A stretch of 64,000 bases of DNA, from positions 55,411,768 through 55,475,767 of the forward strand of contig CM043944.1 in the NCBI GenBank assembly GCA_014529385.2, given 5' to 3'. Source of the stretch: Adiantum capillus-veneris. Taxonomy: Eukaryota; Streptophyta; Polypodiopsida; Polypodiales; Pteridaceae. The notes beneath the pieces were generated by a model that was given only the letters and a program-made list of their open reading frames with translations, did no database searches and was not told where the DNA came from. This document shows, piece by piece, positions 36,701 to 48,629 of the stretch. The first letter of the stretch is position 1. Every line of letters starts with the position of its first letter. The position numbers and the translations under genes are program-made.

Positions 36701-37720
36701 CTAATATTCCTTCCCCTTTTGCAACGACATGGCCCCAATGGAATCGTCTCCCACAGATGGGTTAACATAAAACTCCTTTTCCCAGTCAAGAGCTTGTATA
36801 ATGGGTAGTGTACTCAAAACCTCTTTGACTCTGTCAAAAACATCGTCACAATCACAAGACCACTCCAAGGGATCATTCTTAACTGCTTGCTGCAATGGAT
36901 ATAATAGTTGTGATGCCAAAGGTATAAAACGAGACATATATTTAACCTTTTGTATGAAAGTGGCTAACTGTATGGTATCTTTTGGTGATGACAGCAAAAA
37001 AAAATCTTCCACTTTCTCTAGATCCGCTTTAATGCCATTTATAAGAATCACATGTTCAAAAAGCTTTACCCTTGGTTGCGCCAAATGATATTTCTTAGGG
37101 TTCAACTGACCCCTGCATTCATCATACCTTGCAAAATTCATTACAAGCTTTCTAATATGCTCTTTCCTCGAACTGTATACACAAAAATCATCTATGAATA
37201 CTTTGAAAAACTTCCCAAGGAATGGGGTAAGGACCCAATCCACTTTTCTTTCAAAAGCTCTAGGTCCATTCGCTAACCCAAAAGGAAGGCAGCAAAAGCA
37301 AAAAAAATCCCATGGCGTGATAAAAATAGTTTTTTTTTGGTCTTCAAGAGCAAGGATAATCTGAAAATATCCTGAATAACCATCATAGACGCTGTATCTT
37401 TCAAAACCAGCCACTACGTCTAAAAGTTGATCAATGAAAGGCAAAGGGTAAGGATCTTTCTTGGTCAATGTATTTAATGGCTTGTAATCAACACATCCTC
37501 TCCAACACCCATCTTTCTTTGGAGTGACCACTACAGGTTTCACCCACTCAGCATTATCCACTGGCACAATGAACCCTGGATCCAAAAGGTTATCCACTGC
37601 TTCCATTAAAGCGTTCATTTTCTCCTTACCCATCCTTCTTAATTTCTGTGTTATTGGCTTTGCCCCTTCAACTAGCTCGATATTCACAGGATCCCAAGCA
37701 AAACCCCTTATTTCTTAGTA
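36701..37720 (-). pseudogene. Gypsy reverse transcriptase, open but from a dead element
   Basis: The frame 37687-36701 (328 codons) is unbroken. It shows VNIELVEGAKPITQKLRRMG, WVKPVVVTPKKDG, CVDYKPLNTLTKKDPYPLPF, YSGYFQI, LPFGLANGPRAF, the catalytic FIDDFCVYSS, and the connection region FIQKVKYMSRFIPLASQL. The upstream in-frame codons RGFAWDP are separated from it by a stop-containing stretch. The catalytic Asp pair is present as FIDD. Confidence 0.92.
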
Positions 37721-38299
37721 TGAAGTGATGAAAAGATTTGGAAACCTGTTCAACATTGCTAAGTACTACCTTCTTTCTCCTTATGTCAGATCAATACTCA
37801 TTATATTTTGAATCAACTCTCTCTTCATGGCAATTCTTGTTGAGGTTGCATCAACTCTTGAAGCTGCTCTAAACGGCTTGAAGCATTTGTACCTTGACAC
37901 TTGCAATATTTCACCCACTTCTCCCTTCTCCTTGTCCAACAACAAGAATGACACTTCACCCTCATCACTGGAACTCAAAGTAGTGCTACTTTCTAAGTCT
38001 TCAGAACTATCTTCACTGATAACTTTGGATACATCATTCTCACTCACATCTTCTAGTGCCATAGGTTTCTTGGTAGTCATATCAAACACTATATTTTCAT
38101 CCTTTCATACATAGAGATTATGCCCTTGCACAACACGAACAACTCTTGACCAAGGTCGTCCCAAAATGAGAGGAAAAGCCCCTAGGCCAGTTGGTATGAC
38201 ATGCAAATTTACTATAACCTTCACGTTAAAAACTTCAACTTCCAAATTCTTGATCATCGCTAAACATTCCACTTTGGCATGGTTTACTAGTCAAATCAA

Positions 38300-40080
38300 A
38301 AACCCAAAGCTTATGCATGTAATGAGACCCAATCTCTGACACACGACTGTGTGATCACACAAATTTGGGCACCTCCATCAATGTAGGCCTCGCTCATGCC
38401 CACACCTTTGTGCCAAGCGTTCACCACAGGAAAAACGACGGGTAACTCTCCCACAACCAACACTCTAACTTGTCCATGCTTTGGCTCTTTCTCTGGATTC
38501 ACTAATGACTTCCACAGCCTCTTGAGTTTGGGCACTATATTCATCAATTATCCAAAATTACAATCTACTTTCCTCCCAATAGGGTCTTCCTTTAAACTGT
38601 AAGCTGTTTGGCCTTCTCCCAAAGGTAAATCTGCCACTTCACTGTCTGCAAAGTCTTCTCTTACTGTTGTCTTTCACATATTCACCCTCTTTCTCTTTCC
38701 CTTTATTTTTGCTAGGACAAGGTGCATCATAGACTTCCCTCTCTCTTTTGCCCACGGGCAGTACATCTGCTTCTTTCTTCTTAACCCACACAATACCCAC
38801 ATGACCACTAGAGGTTGAAGCTTGATTTTTTTTTGCTCAATTGCTTGATGTCCTTGTATATCCAATGCATAATCATTAACCCTATTAGGAATTTGATGGG
38901 GGAGTGGGAACATATCACCTCCTATCCTTGTTGGCTTTGAGCAATAAGTGCTGACGTGACCATGTTCACCACAAATATAGCAAGTAGGGTGAACCTCCTC
39001 TGCGGCTCAAAGACGCCTTGTCCACGAACCGCATTAGCATTAGGTTGAGATTCACATGTGTAAGCCATTCCTCTACCACGTCCACGGCCACGACCGCCTC
39101 CACCTTTAAGAACACTAAGTCGCAATTCATGCATCATGGCCATCATGTCTTGCATATTTCACTAGAATTGTTCAGTATTAGTAGCCCTTTGAACAGGTTG
39201 GCCTCTAGCGTTTTTCTAATTTTCCTCCTTTTGGCTACGAATAATTTGCACAGGGAGTGCTTTCCCATACTCATTAAGTCTTTGAGCCTTCCATTATTTC
39301 TCTTTGGCACTAGAGACTGCCTCCTCAAAGGTGGTGGGCCTTTTCAACTCAATTTTAAACTTCAGACTTTCTTTTAAGTTTTCCACAAAACGGTCCTTCT
39401 TTAACATGGATGGAGGAATCTCATTTCCCAAAGCTCGGGCCCATTTATCTCATAAACGGGTACACTGCATGACAAAATCATCAACACTTTAATTAGCCTT
39501 GTGAGTGTACCCCAAAATTTCATGTCAAACTTCATCAAGCACTTCAATGGATATGTACTGTGCCATGAAAGTTTGCTTCACATGATTGTAGTCCAAAACC
39601 ACCCGTGGAGTTTGTGCCTATATCAACTCTTCATGATTGTGTAACCAAACTTTTGCCTTATCATGTAAAGTGTATTACCACAGTTGCAACAATATAGTAT
39701 GGTCTAGTATAATCTGCAATAAGAAATTGACCTCCAATTTTTCAAGTAAAGTCTGTGCATTCTCATTAGGAAATCCATGAAACTGTGGGAACTCGTCTTC
39801 CATGTTTGATTGCCACAAAAACACTTACATGTGACATCGAAAGCTCAAGGGATGTTGATGGATCGCTCCAGTACCGTATCCACCTTACATTGGGTAACCC
39901 GGCCCCCAGTGCTTGGATTCACAAAACCTCATGACCCTCCAAAGGATGCAATCCAATTATACGACCACCTCAAGTGCTGTCCACAATTTGCACATACATA
40001 GGCGGTTGTCCATAAGGAGCCACATCCCCTTTTACATTCTCTGTCTGCATAATAGACATATTTCACAAGAATTGGATCAT
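38300..40080 (-). pseudogene. Gypsy gag and protease remnant
   Basis: From 5' to 3' on the minus strand: a gag helical region (RFVENLKESLKFKIELKRP, PTTFEEAVSSAKEK, LNEYGKALPVQIIRS), then a Gly/Arg-rich stretch (GGGGRGRGRGRG, about 39060-39100), a CCHC knuckle TCYICGEHGHVSTYC (about 38940-38985, frameshifted from the Gly/Arg stretch), and a protease segment with AYIDGGAQICVIT (about 38335-38375), where Gly replaces the usual Ser or Thr after the catalytic Asp. Stops interrupt the region. Confidence 0.75.
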
Positions 40081-40116
40081 GGGAGCACTTTCTCCTCAAT
40101 GGGGACCCCAAAAAGA

Positions 40117-41321
40117 TGTTAGCGTGCAAACGAGAAGGAAAATGAATGCCTCTATAGCCTTGCACGAGCCACACCGTCGGAAGGAAGAACTATTGGACGG
40201 TCGAAAACACCTGTGACAAACATCAATAAAGACTTATGAAGAACCCTTCAAGCAAGAAACACAATTGAAATTAGGAGAAACAAGGGACATCATGATAAAT
40301 CATGTCTCATGGAGATGTCCGTAGAGTATCAGTAGACAAAAAACAGATGAAGGATGGAAGTCGGGGATGCACTCTTTCTTGCTAAAAAATGAGCTCTATG
40401 GAAGTTGTGCAGATGTTGCAACTATTAAAAAGTGGAATTTCTTATCTTTTATCCCCAATATTTGTCTCTGTCTTGTTATCCGGCAAGGCTCTCTCTCAAG
40501 AAACTTTTTAATTGGTTCAATTTTGGCCTTTTTTTTGGGTGAAAAATGAGTTGTCGGTGACTCTTTGACCAATAAATGAGGTGGGGTCCCTAAATCAGGG
40601 CCAAAAAAAGTGGCCAGCGCTTGTTTAGGCAGTGTGAATAGGAAAAATGCACCATCTTCCTCTCCATGAGCCCACGAGCCCCCATAGCCAAGCCTTGAGA
40701 GAGCTCCTCTCACCTTTGATACCCTATATTGGGCACCCAATGTGCCCTACATACCCCCCATCTTCCCTTTTGCTCTCCTCATGTGGAATAGTCTCACTAC
40801 CATATGGCAACCTCCTGCTCATTCCTCCCAAGCCCAAAACATTCCAGCTTTCTCCCAAAGCATAAGAGCTTCTCGGACAACTTTCCCCAAGGCATAACTT
40901 GCTGCTCCGGTCATCGATGCACCATAAGACATGGCTCAAAGCCCATCACCTTGGCTATCTCCAGACATGTAGAATATAGAATTTCTAATCTTAGACCCCC
41001 AAGTTGGATTAGTTGCCCTTGTCGCATGCACCCACAATCACCTTCTAAGTTGAAACGCCGGCTTCGGATGCTCATAACTCATGATGTATAAATCTAATTC
41101 ATATATCACGATTGAAAATACCTAATTAAAACCATGTTTTGGGGACTCAAACAACTTAAAATATCAACATTCAAGCTTGAAAAAATCATACCTTTGTACG
41201 TGGATTTTTCAGGGTCACTTCCAAGACTTGGAGGGCTATGTACACTTATATACATGAGGCTGGTGGGCAAGCTTTTTGGCATGACTTAGTGGAGTTATGC
41301 TCATCCAAAAAATGCATGACA
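40117..41321 (-). repeat. Gypsy 5' LTR (element orientation)
   Basis: Homologous to 31961-33145 along its length, beginning TGTTAGCGTGCAAACGAG on the plus strand and ending CATGACA. A 10-bp deletion near the end relative to the other LTR could come from slippage between TGACA copies. The adjoining internal sequence on the minus strand (TTTTTGGGGTCCCC) is where a primer site should be, but it is too degraded to assign a tRNA. Confidence 0.88.
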
Positions 41322-41325
41322 ATGT

Positions 41326-42295
41326 GTTGTCACTTAGTGCTGTAGAAAGCTTCAAAGGGGCTCATTTTAAAAAATTGTGGAGATTCTTGTAGCACCACAT
41401 GTTTTCCCATGGTGCTATAGCACCACACGTCGTCACATGGGGATGTAGGAACCTTTAGACGAACTAATTTTTGAGTGTGTGATGCTTGGCATGCATGGTG
41501 CATAAACGGGAAGAAGAGAGATGACATGTGGAGTGGGTGGGCGACCTCTCAAAAGTGAAGTGAGAGTCCTCCCTATTGCTTTTTTACGTTCAATCAATAA
41601 GCTGAAACAATGGGCATCCAGATCTAGTGTTCGGCTAGGGATAAGGCACTCGTCTTTACCCCAACATAATAAATCCCTCTAAAGCTTCATATAGCACCAT
41701 GTGCCAACACACGGTACTACAAGCATCTCTGAAAAGGTTGTAAATTTATCTTCCAAAATATTTGGCCCTTTTGGACTAGAGAAGAATTGGGCAAAACAAA
41801 CCCCTCTGTAGTTCCATGTATTGCCATATGAGAATGCCTGGTGGCAAGGGCTTAATTCTCCCTTTGCAAGGGCTTGATCTTGGTTCTTAGACACTTGAGT
41901 CATTGTGGACAAGACAAGAATAAGGGAAAAAAGATAATCCGATGTTATCTATAACATCACATGCTAATACAAGGTTCTACATGCATCTTTGAAAGATAGT
42001 TTGTTTTCTCAGTTCTCTAAAGCATCCCTCCCCCCTTGACAATGCTAAGTCATCGTGAATACTCTTACTTCCTAAGCTCTTCTTGGTAAGCCATTGCATA
42101 GTTGCTTCTTGTAGCACTATGTGCTATCACATGGTGGTACACGTAGCTCTGGGGGGATCTTTTCCCCCCCCCTATAGTGTTGCTTCTTGTAGCACCACGT
42201 GCATAGTTTTTTCTTATAAAATTAAACCCCTATGGAGTTTCTTCTAGTAGTACCTTATACCAACATGTTTCACTACTAGTAGCTTCAAAGGAGGT
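41326..42295. repeat. Palindrome-centred tandem array, segment 3, diverged
   Basis: The interrupted unit resumes at once after the gypsy element (GTTGTCAC.TAGTGCT then GAAAGCTTCAAAGG). Cores at about 41390, 41416, 41693, 42108, 42194 and 42250 are increasingly irregular. Spacing is lost and other DNA intervenes, so this looks like the worn edge of the array. Confidence 0.75.
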
Positions 42296-44470
42296 TATTT
42301 TTCCACTTCTCTAGAGGAGCCATCACAACTAGATAATGATATGTCATTCGTTGTAATCCTACTTCCTAAGCTCTCCCAATGGAATATATAGACTCCCCTT
42401 TTTCACACAAGAGACATTAGCTATGAAAATGTTCATAGCTTGAATTTTTTATGTCAACATCAATAAATTGTTACAATTTCTTCAAGACAAACCTAGTTAA
42501 AGCATCTATAACCTCATTTCCATACTTATCTAGTCATGAGCTAGTGTTTCAATAGATTGTGTTTGAAAAAAATTCCAATGTAGATAAATCTATACGATCT
42601 ATCAAATATCATTCCCAAAATAATTTTTTTTGATTAGTTTTAACACTAGTTTTGTATCTAAGCCACAAAAGTGTCTCTTGCAATAGGTAAGTAGTTTAAA
42701 AGTAGCTTTTGAGTATGAGACCAAAATTTCACATAACTTCTTTAACATAGGTTTCAGATGCAAAAATAGGTTTGATAATATATTTTAAATAAAAATATCT
42801 CAAGAAGTCAGAAATAAGATCTTCAAAAAGGTAATTTCTGCATAAAAATTTGTTTTCTTGCCTAGATTTGTATGACTAAAAAATTAATAGGGCTTTGTAG
42901 GTTTCTTTTCATGGAATTTTGAGTCAGTTAAATTCTTTTGACCTATCTTTAGAATACTTTAGAAAGTTTTTGTGTGATTCGACAAATTAGTCCTTCAAGT
43001 TGGCTACAAAAAACTAGCTTCAATATCAGTAAAATCTTGTACAATTTTTTAATGTTTGTACTATGTGTTGGCCATCTTTTCGTAAAAGGGTTTTTTATTT
43101 TCCCCTCATGAGAATTATTGGTCATCTTTTTATAAAAGTCTCAAAAAGCCATAGAAGTGGCATTATCTGTACAACACTAGTATTAACCTATAAAATCACT
43201 TTAAATGGTAGCTCTATACTAGAGCACATTGATTCTTTGATACGATCTTTAAATCATAAAATACCCCCCACTCAATAATTAGAACTTTGTAATTTACTGA
43301 TTTATATTTAGAGTAGGCTTTAAGGATAACTTTTTCTTTTTGGAGTACCTAAGTAGTTCTTAGTAAAGGGTTGGATTTTGGGTGCATCTTTGGACCATTG
43401 GACCATTGGATAAAGCCTACTGATAGGTGATTATGTATGTATAATGGATATTAACATAAAAAATATCCTCAATTTTCTTCATGTCATTATCAAATTGTAC
43501 AATGCACTAAACCTCAAAATTTTATTTGTATCTGCATGAGTAAAGCCTAAAGAGTCGGTGTCAAAATAGAAAACGTGAATGTTCAATAAGACTAGTATCA
43601 AATTGTTTTAGAATGCCAATGTGACCCTTCACCTTGTGTAAATGCTAGATAGAAGAGTGTTGTGGACATGAAAAGTTTAACCTCCTTGCTTCATTTCATG
43701 GGAATGAAACAAGGTGAAGAGTCAGGAAGGCCTACTAAAGATAAGACCCATTATCAAGTAGAATGAAAGTTATGAGGAGCGGGTATGAATGAGTGCTTAC
43801 AATCACGTCATCTTTTTGGATTTTGATATAGAATTTTATTGTTCATTATACACACATAATCACATATGGCTTATATGTTACAACAAATTGAAAGGCTCAC
43901 ATTGGAATTTCTAAAACAAAATAAAATGAAAAGAAGTAAAATAAATAGAGGGACTCATTGCCAAATTAAAACTTTTTTCTTTTGGAAAAACTCGCAATTG
44001 GGAGTGATTGTATTAGATATACAAGTCAGCCTCAAGCTCAAGTGACCATTGATGGAGAAAGGGTTATATCCAAATTTAGCAATAAAGTTTTCTTAATGTT
44101 TTCATAGGAAAATGTAGGTCTAATAAAAAAGGGCCCATTGCCAAATTCAAACAAAAGAAAATTTTAACATTTTCAAAGGAAAAGGTAGATTGCATAGGAT
44201 ATGATAGAATTTTAAAAATTGATAACTCTCACATTCTATGAAAAAGATATATGTAATAAAAAAGGATACATTAAAAAGATTAAAAAAGGATACATTAAAA
44301 ATTCAAACAAAAGAATATTTTAAAATTTTCTAATGAAAAAAGATAGACTTAACAAGCACAAAAAATAATAAAACAATTTAGTGACATGAATTTTTACTTG
44401 AGGAGGCAACGTTTCAAAAAGGGGGCTTTCTAGTAAGCATAAAAGACTTTCATGATCAAACTTTGATTAA
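42296..44470. other. AT-rich noncoding stretch
   Basis: Strongly AT-rich sequence with only short open frames. No repeat family, RNA gene or coding motif recognised. Confidence 0.6.
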
Positions 44471-44699
44471 TTGTATCTTTGTTTTTTTTTCTTCTCTCTA
44501 ACATAGTGGTTTTCTATCAAGGATCCTTTACAATACCTCTCTGGCTAACAAGGTCAAGTTTATGTGCCACAATGGTATCCATTATGGCATCTTGCACATG
44601 CGTTTCCTTTTGTGTTGTTTATTCATTGTCACTCGATGGTGATGATTCACCACTAACATTCTACCAAGAAGAATCACTAACACTCATTTTTTTCCACTT

Positions 44700-45805
44700 T
44701 AGGCATGCTAACATACTCATACACAGGAATAACGACATCCGTAGACCACCACAAAGTCCCTACTGGATAGAAACTGCCAGGAAAGTGAGTAATAAGGGTC
44801 TGAATCAACTTAGGGACTTTTGGGACGATGAAAGCAAGATCTTCAAAACCATTAACCTTCTTGTAACGCGGGATCAACTTAATGGCTTGGAGATATTGCT
44901 AGTCAACAAAGTAATGGAAAGAGCTTGACAATGTTGTAGCGCCAATCTCTGAATCTGGGTTTGAGTGGAATGCCATGGAGATGGCTTGGAAGCAATCTTT
45001 TATGAAAACCCCATTCTAAAGGCATATATCATTCAATTATGCACAATAATAATTGGTCTAGACCTCTTTATAAAATATGGAAAAGACAATGACTGAAAGA
45101 ACGATAGGAAAAAATAATGCAGAACATCTCGAAGTCAAAGTGGCCGCAATATATGAAGATATTTCTATGGAAGATAGTGTGGGATGCTCTATCAATAGGC
45201 GTGAAGATCTAGAAGAGAGGGATTGGGCCAGATCAATGTTTGCAGTGCAGGTTAGATAGTGAGGATATGGCGCACCTATTCATGGAATGCGGACAATCAG
45301 AGGACTTGCAGGGAAAATATGCAAGTTGTTTCAAAGGACATGGCAGATCGGATTCTTCAAGACTCATTTATTTATTGGAGGCAAGAAGTTGGGAAGTCCT
45401 ACCCTTCTCATCAACACTTAAATTGTCAGGTACTTCTTTTATAATGCATGGCAGGCAAGGAACCGCCCTGTGTTTGAAGGAGATCGTGCTGTGGCAAGAT
45501 TTTTTGTAGAGAAAATACAAGAAAGTAGAGTGTTGATATGGACGCTTGGGTGCAAGAAAAACTCGGATGATTGGTCTAGGGATACCCATGGCGTGCTATC
45601 AATTACATGCAATAAGTAAAGCCTAGTAGAACTTCTGATCACATACTATGGTATTAGGCCTTGATAAGAGGCAATAAGCATCCATCTTGTAATCTTCAGA
45701 ACCTCAGGGCTTGATTTGAGCTTGACGTTGGTTCTATAAATTTATGCTATGCTTAATACAATTCACTCACGAGTTGTAAGTTTTACTGTTAAAAAAATAA
45801 AAAGA
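44700..45805 (+). pseudogene. LINE (non-LTR retrotransposon) 3' fragment
   Basis: A plus-strand segment at about 44740-44895 (ETARKVSNKGLNQLRDFWDD...) resembles the region after plant LINE reverse transcriptase. From 45157 a zf-RVT-like domain follows: IFLWKIVWDALSIGVKIWKR, GIGPDQCLQC, EDMAHLFMECGQS, with the CxxC and HxxxxC zinc ligands in place. The 3' end after GTTCTATAAATTTATGC and CTTAATACAATTC reaches AAAAAAATAAAAAG near 45790-45805, as expected for a LINE tail. Stops and a frame change show decay, and the endonuclease and most of the reverse transcriptase are missing. Confidence 0.8.
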
Positions 45806-48016
45806 TCCAGGTACTTTGAGATAGGCTTATCCATGTTCCACAAAATGAAAACCTTTAAATCTAATTAAGATAAAATCTAAAGTAACCTTAGCATAAAGAG
45901 AACTTGGCCCATCAAAGAAGTAATGGAGTGTGCATGGTCATACAACCATAACAAAAACTTTTGGTGTAACCCACACTCGACAAAGGTACATAAACTTTTC
46001 ATGCAAATAAAACTCTTTGACCACAACATAACATCAACAAATATGAGTGTTAGGGACATGCTAGGGGCCATTGGATGTACCATCTCCAAATGGATACACC
46101 ACACTTCTTGACATCCCTCCTGCTTGATACTGACACCAAGACAATACTCCTCCTACCTTTGATGCCAACTCAAGGGGGTGATAACATTTGCTTTTCCTCA
46201 TATAGGACCCTTAGCCCTAAAATGTCTTTCCTCATCGCTTCAAACTTTCCAATCCAAGCCATCAGACTAAATGTGAGCTCAACCTTCCAGGGTCAACTGG
46301 TGGGAATTCTCTAATTCACCCTTGGTTCAAGGTCACTGAAATTTTTCTCTTTGTTATGGCTGAGCAAAGCCATCAGAGTGTTCCCCTAAGATGAGTGTAT
46401 TTGATAACTATTCAAAGCCCTCATTCCAATTTTGATCCCCACTTCATAGAATTGGAATCCCTTTCTCTGTTCTTGACTTAATTAATGGACAACATAAAAT
46501 TGGGTTCAACTTTTTGGCCCACAAATCAACCCTTTGAAATCCATCCTCTCACCAAAACGTTTGGTAAATGCATCTTCTCAATGTAGTACTATGATACTAG
46601 AAAAAAATATTCCAATCGTGTCAAATCAAGAATACATTTTAGGCATTTGAAAGAAGCATGCAAAATATTGCATACCCTTGCAAGTGTGCATTCATCAGGT
46701 CGTTCCCACCTTTTTCTTTTATAGAATATTTTTACTTCATTTTTTCTTTAGTATTATTATAGTTATCGAATTATCTTCAAGAAATCACATATAATTCTCC
46801 AAGCATATCCATATCCTGGTCCTAGGACTCGTGTATCCTGCCTCCTCCGCCACACGTGGAGGCGGCGCCTATACACAAATTTTTAATTCTTATTTTTCTT
46901 TATCTTGTGTGGGAACGGCTCCAAAGATAATCTACTCTATATTCTTTTTAGAAAAATATTCCAAGAAGCAGAGCAAAGGTCCGACTAATGAGGACAATTG
47001 CGGAATAGCCCATTTAGCTTCCTAGACTTTCCCAGGTTCTTTTTTACCAAACAATTAGTAGAGTTTCTTACTTAAATCACATCCTTATTCCTTATCCAAT
47101 CCCTTCTTGGATCCATTTTTCTTCCTCCTTTTCTCGTCAGCGTCATCAGGTGGTCTGCCCAAACTAAATCAATTTCTAGACACATCCGCGTGTCTCACAA
47201 TCCGGGCGGGACTCACTTCTATCCAATCGCATTTCTAGGGCATTAATTGAACCTGAGCTCAAAACATAGACCAAAGATTAGTAGTCCTAACCAAAAAGGA
47301 CCATCCCTTGTTGCATTCTACAGGTAAACACCTGTAGTGGCCTTTTCCAAACATGTAAGCCATAGTTCACACTTAAATCTTCTATGTAATGCTAGGGCCA
47401 TCCATGCCAAATATTCTCCGTAAAGTTTATAATCTTAGTTGAGCTTTAGAGTAACTTTCTTGAGCTATAATCCTTTAGTTCCTATTTCCTTTTAATGTTT
47501 ACTCAAACAAGACCTTTTCAAAACAATGAGTCTTTTGGAAGTTTAAGGTTTTGTCTTGACGTAAGTTTCAAGTTAACCCCGTCATAAACAAATTCCATAT
47601 GTTTTTTTTGCATCACTTGCCATCCATGGGACATCTCCATGGAAGGGATGGGAGTTTTATGTTCAAGCAGCACATGCATCACTTTTGTACTCCCCCTTCC
47701 AAAATTGCAAAACAAACTTGAAAGTAGACAAACTGGAAATGAAAAATGCATATGCTTTGTACAATGAGTTTTTCTTTTGTGTGATCTATGTGAAGAGTTT
47801 TTTTATCCATCATCTTAGGATTATCCTTCCATTGAGATGGTAAATTTTTTTACTTGTGATTTGGTTTCGTGGGTGCCAATGAATGAAGGTAACGGTTTTC
47901 AATGACTGAGGTTTGCTGTCTTTTGATACATCCGTACCTGCACCACCATACAATGATCGGATATCATTTGGGTAGAGCTCATGTTTGAGGTGGATCTCCA
48001 TGATAAGGGCTGACTA
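45806..48016. other. Noncoding stretch
   Basis: No supported gene or repeat. It ends at the CTA (48014-48016) that precedes the CACTA terminus. Confidence 0.6.
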
Positions 48017-48250
48017 CACTACAAGAGGTTGTGTGCTCTTGTGACGCTGTTAGCGACAGAAATACACTGGGTTTTTATAACCCCCGGCGTCGCTAAAACC
48101 GTCGCTACGAGAGTCACTATAGGCGTCGCTATATGCATCGCTATATAGAGACGCTCATAGCGACGATTATAGCGACGTTTACACAAAAGTCTATAGCAAC
48201 GCTTATAGCGACGCTCCAGAGCCATAAATAGTGACGGTTATAGCGACGCC
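48017..48250. repeat. CACTA terminus and subterminal TAGCGACG block
   Basis: The terminus begins CACTACAAGAGGTTGTG. CGTCGCTA occurs at 48088, 48100 and 48124; its complement TAGCGACG at 48158, 48170, 48206 and 48241. Near-matches add more. Such subterminal motifs are transposase-binding sites in known CACTA elements. Confidence 0.88.
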
Positions 48251-48629
48251 CGAGAGAATTTTTTTTTGGTGACAGGGCATTGAATGCCCTGCCACCCATC
48301 AACCATATTGTACTTGATTCAGTTTTTAAAAAAAGTGCAAAGGTAGATAATAGACCCAAAATAGTCACCCACAAGACGCATTGTTTGCAAAATTGACAAG
48401 CGTAAAATTGACAATTGTACACATCATAGGCAAAATGAATTGATTGGCAAATGTAATAATGACAATTGTACAACATCATAGGCATAAAGAATTGATTGGC
48501 AAAATGAACTGTGGTGACAAATGTAATAATATACATGGTTCAAAAAGACGTATAAAATCCGTCTCATGATACATAAGCTATGAGAAACCCTAAACTAATG
48601 CTATCTAGCTACGGCTAAACTGACGTCGT

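Larger units (their letters stand above)
31961..41321 (-). mobile_element. Ty3/gypsy LTR retrotransposon, Tat-like, decayed
   Basis: Two diverged copies of a ~1.2-kb LTR (31961-33145 and 40117-41321, both TG...CA) enclose minus-strand gag, protease, reverse transcriptase, RNase H, a second RNase-H-like domain and integrase. The left flank ends ACGT and the right flank begins ATGT, a 4-bp target duplication with one C-to-T change. The interrupted palindromic unit continues on the right. A 1339-bp inverted-repeat element is nested between RNase H and integrase. Frameshifts and stops throughout show the element is dead and old. Confidence 0.93.

Noticed and set aside
39018-39377. 119-codon plus-strand open frame
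   Set aside because: It is the reverse-strand shadow of the gypsy gag region.
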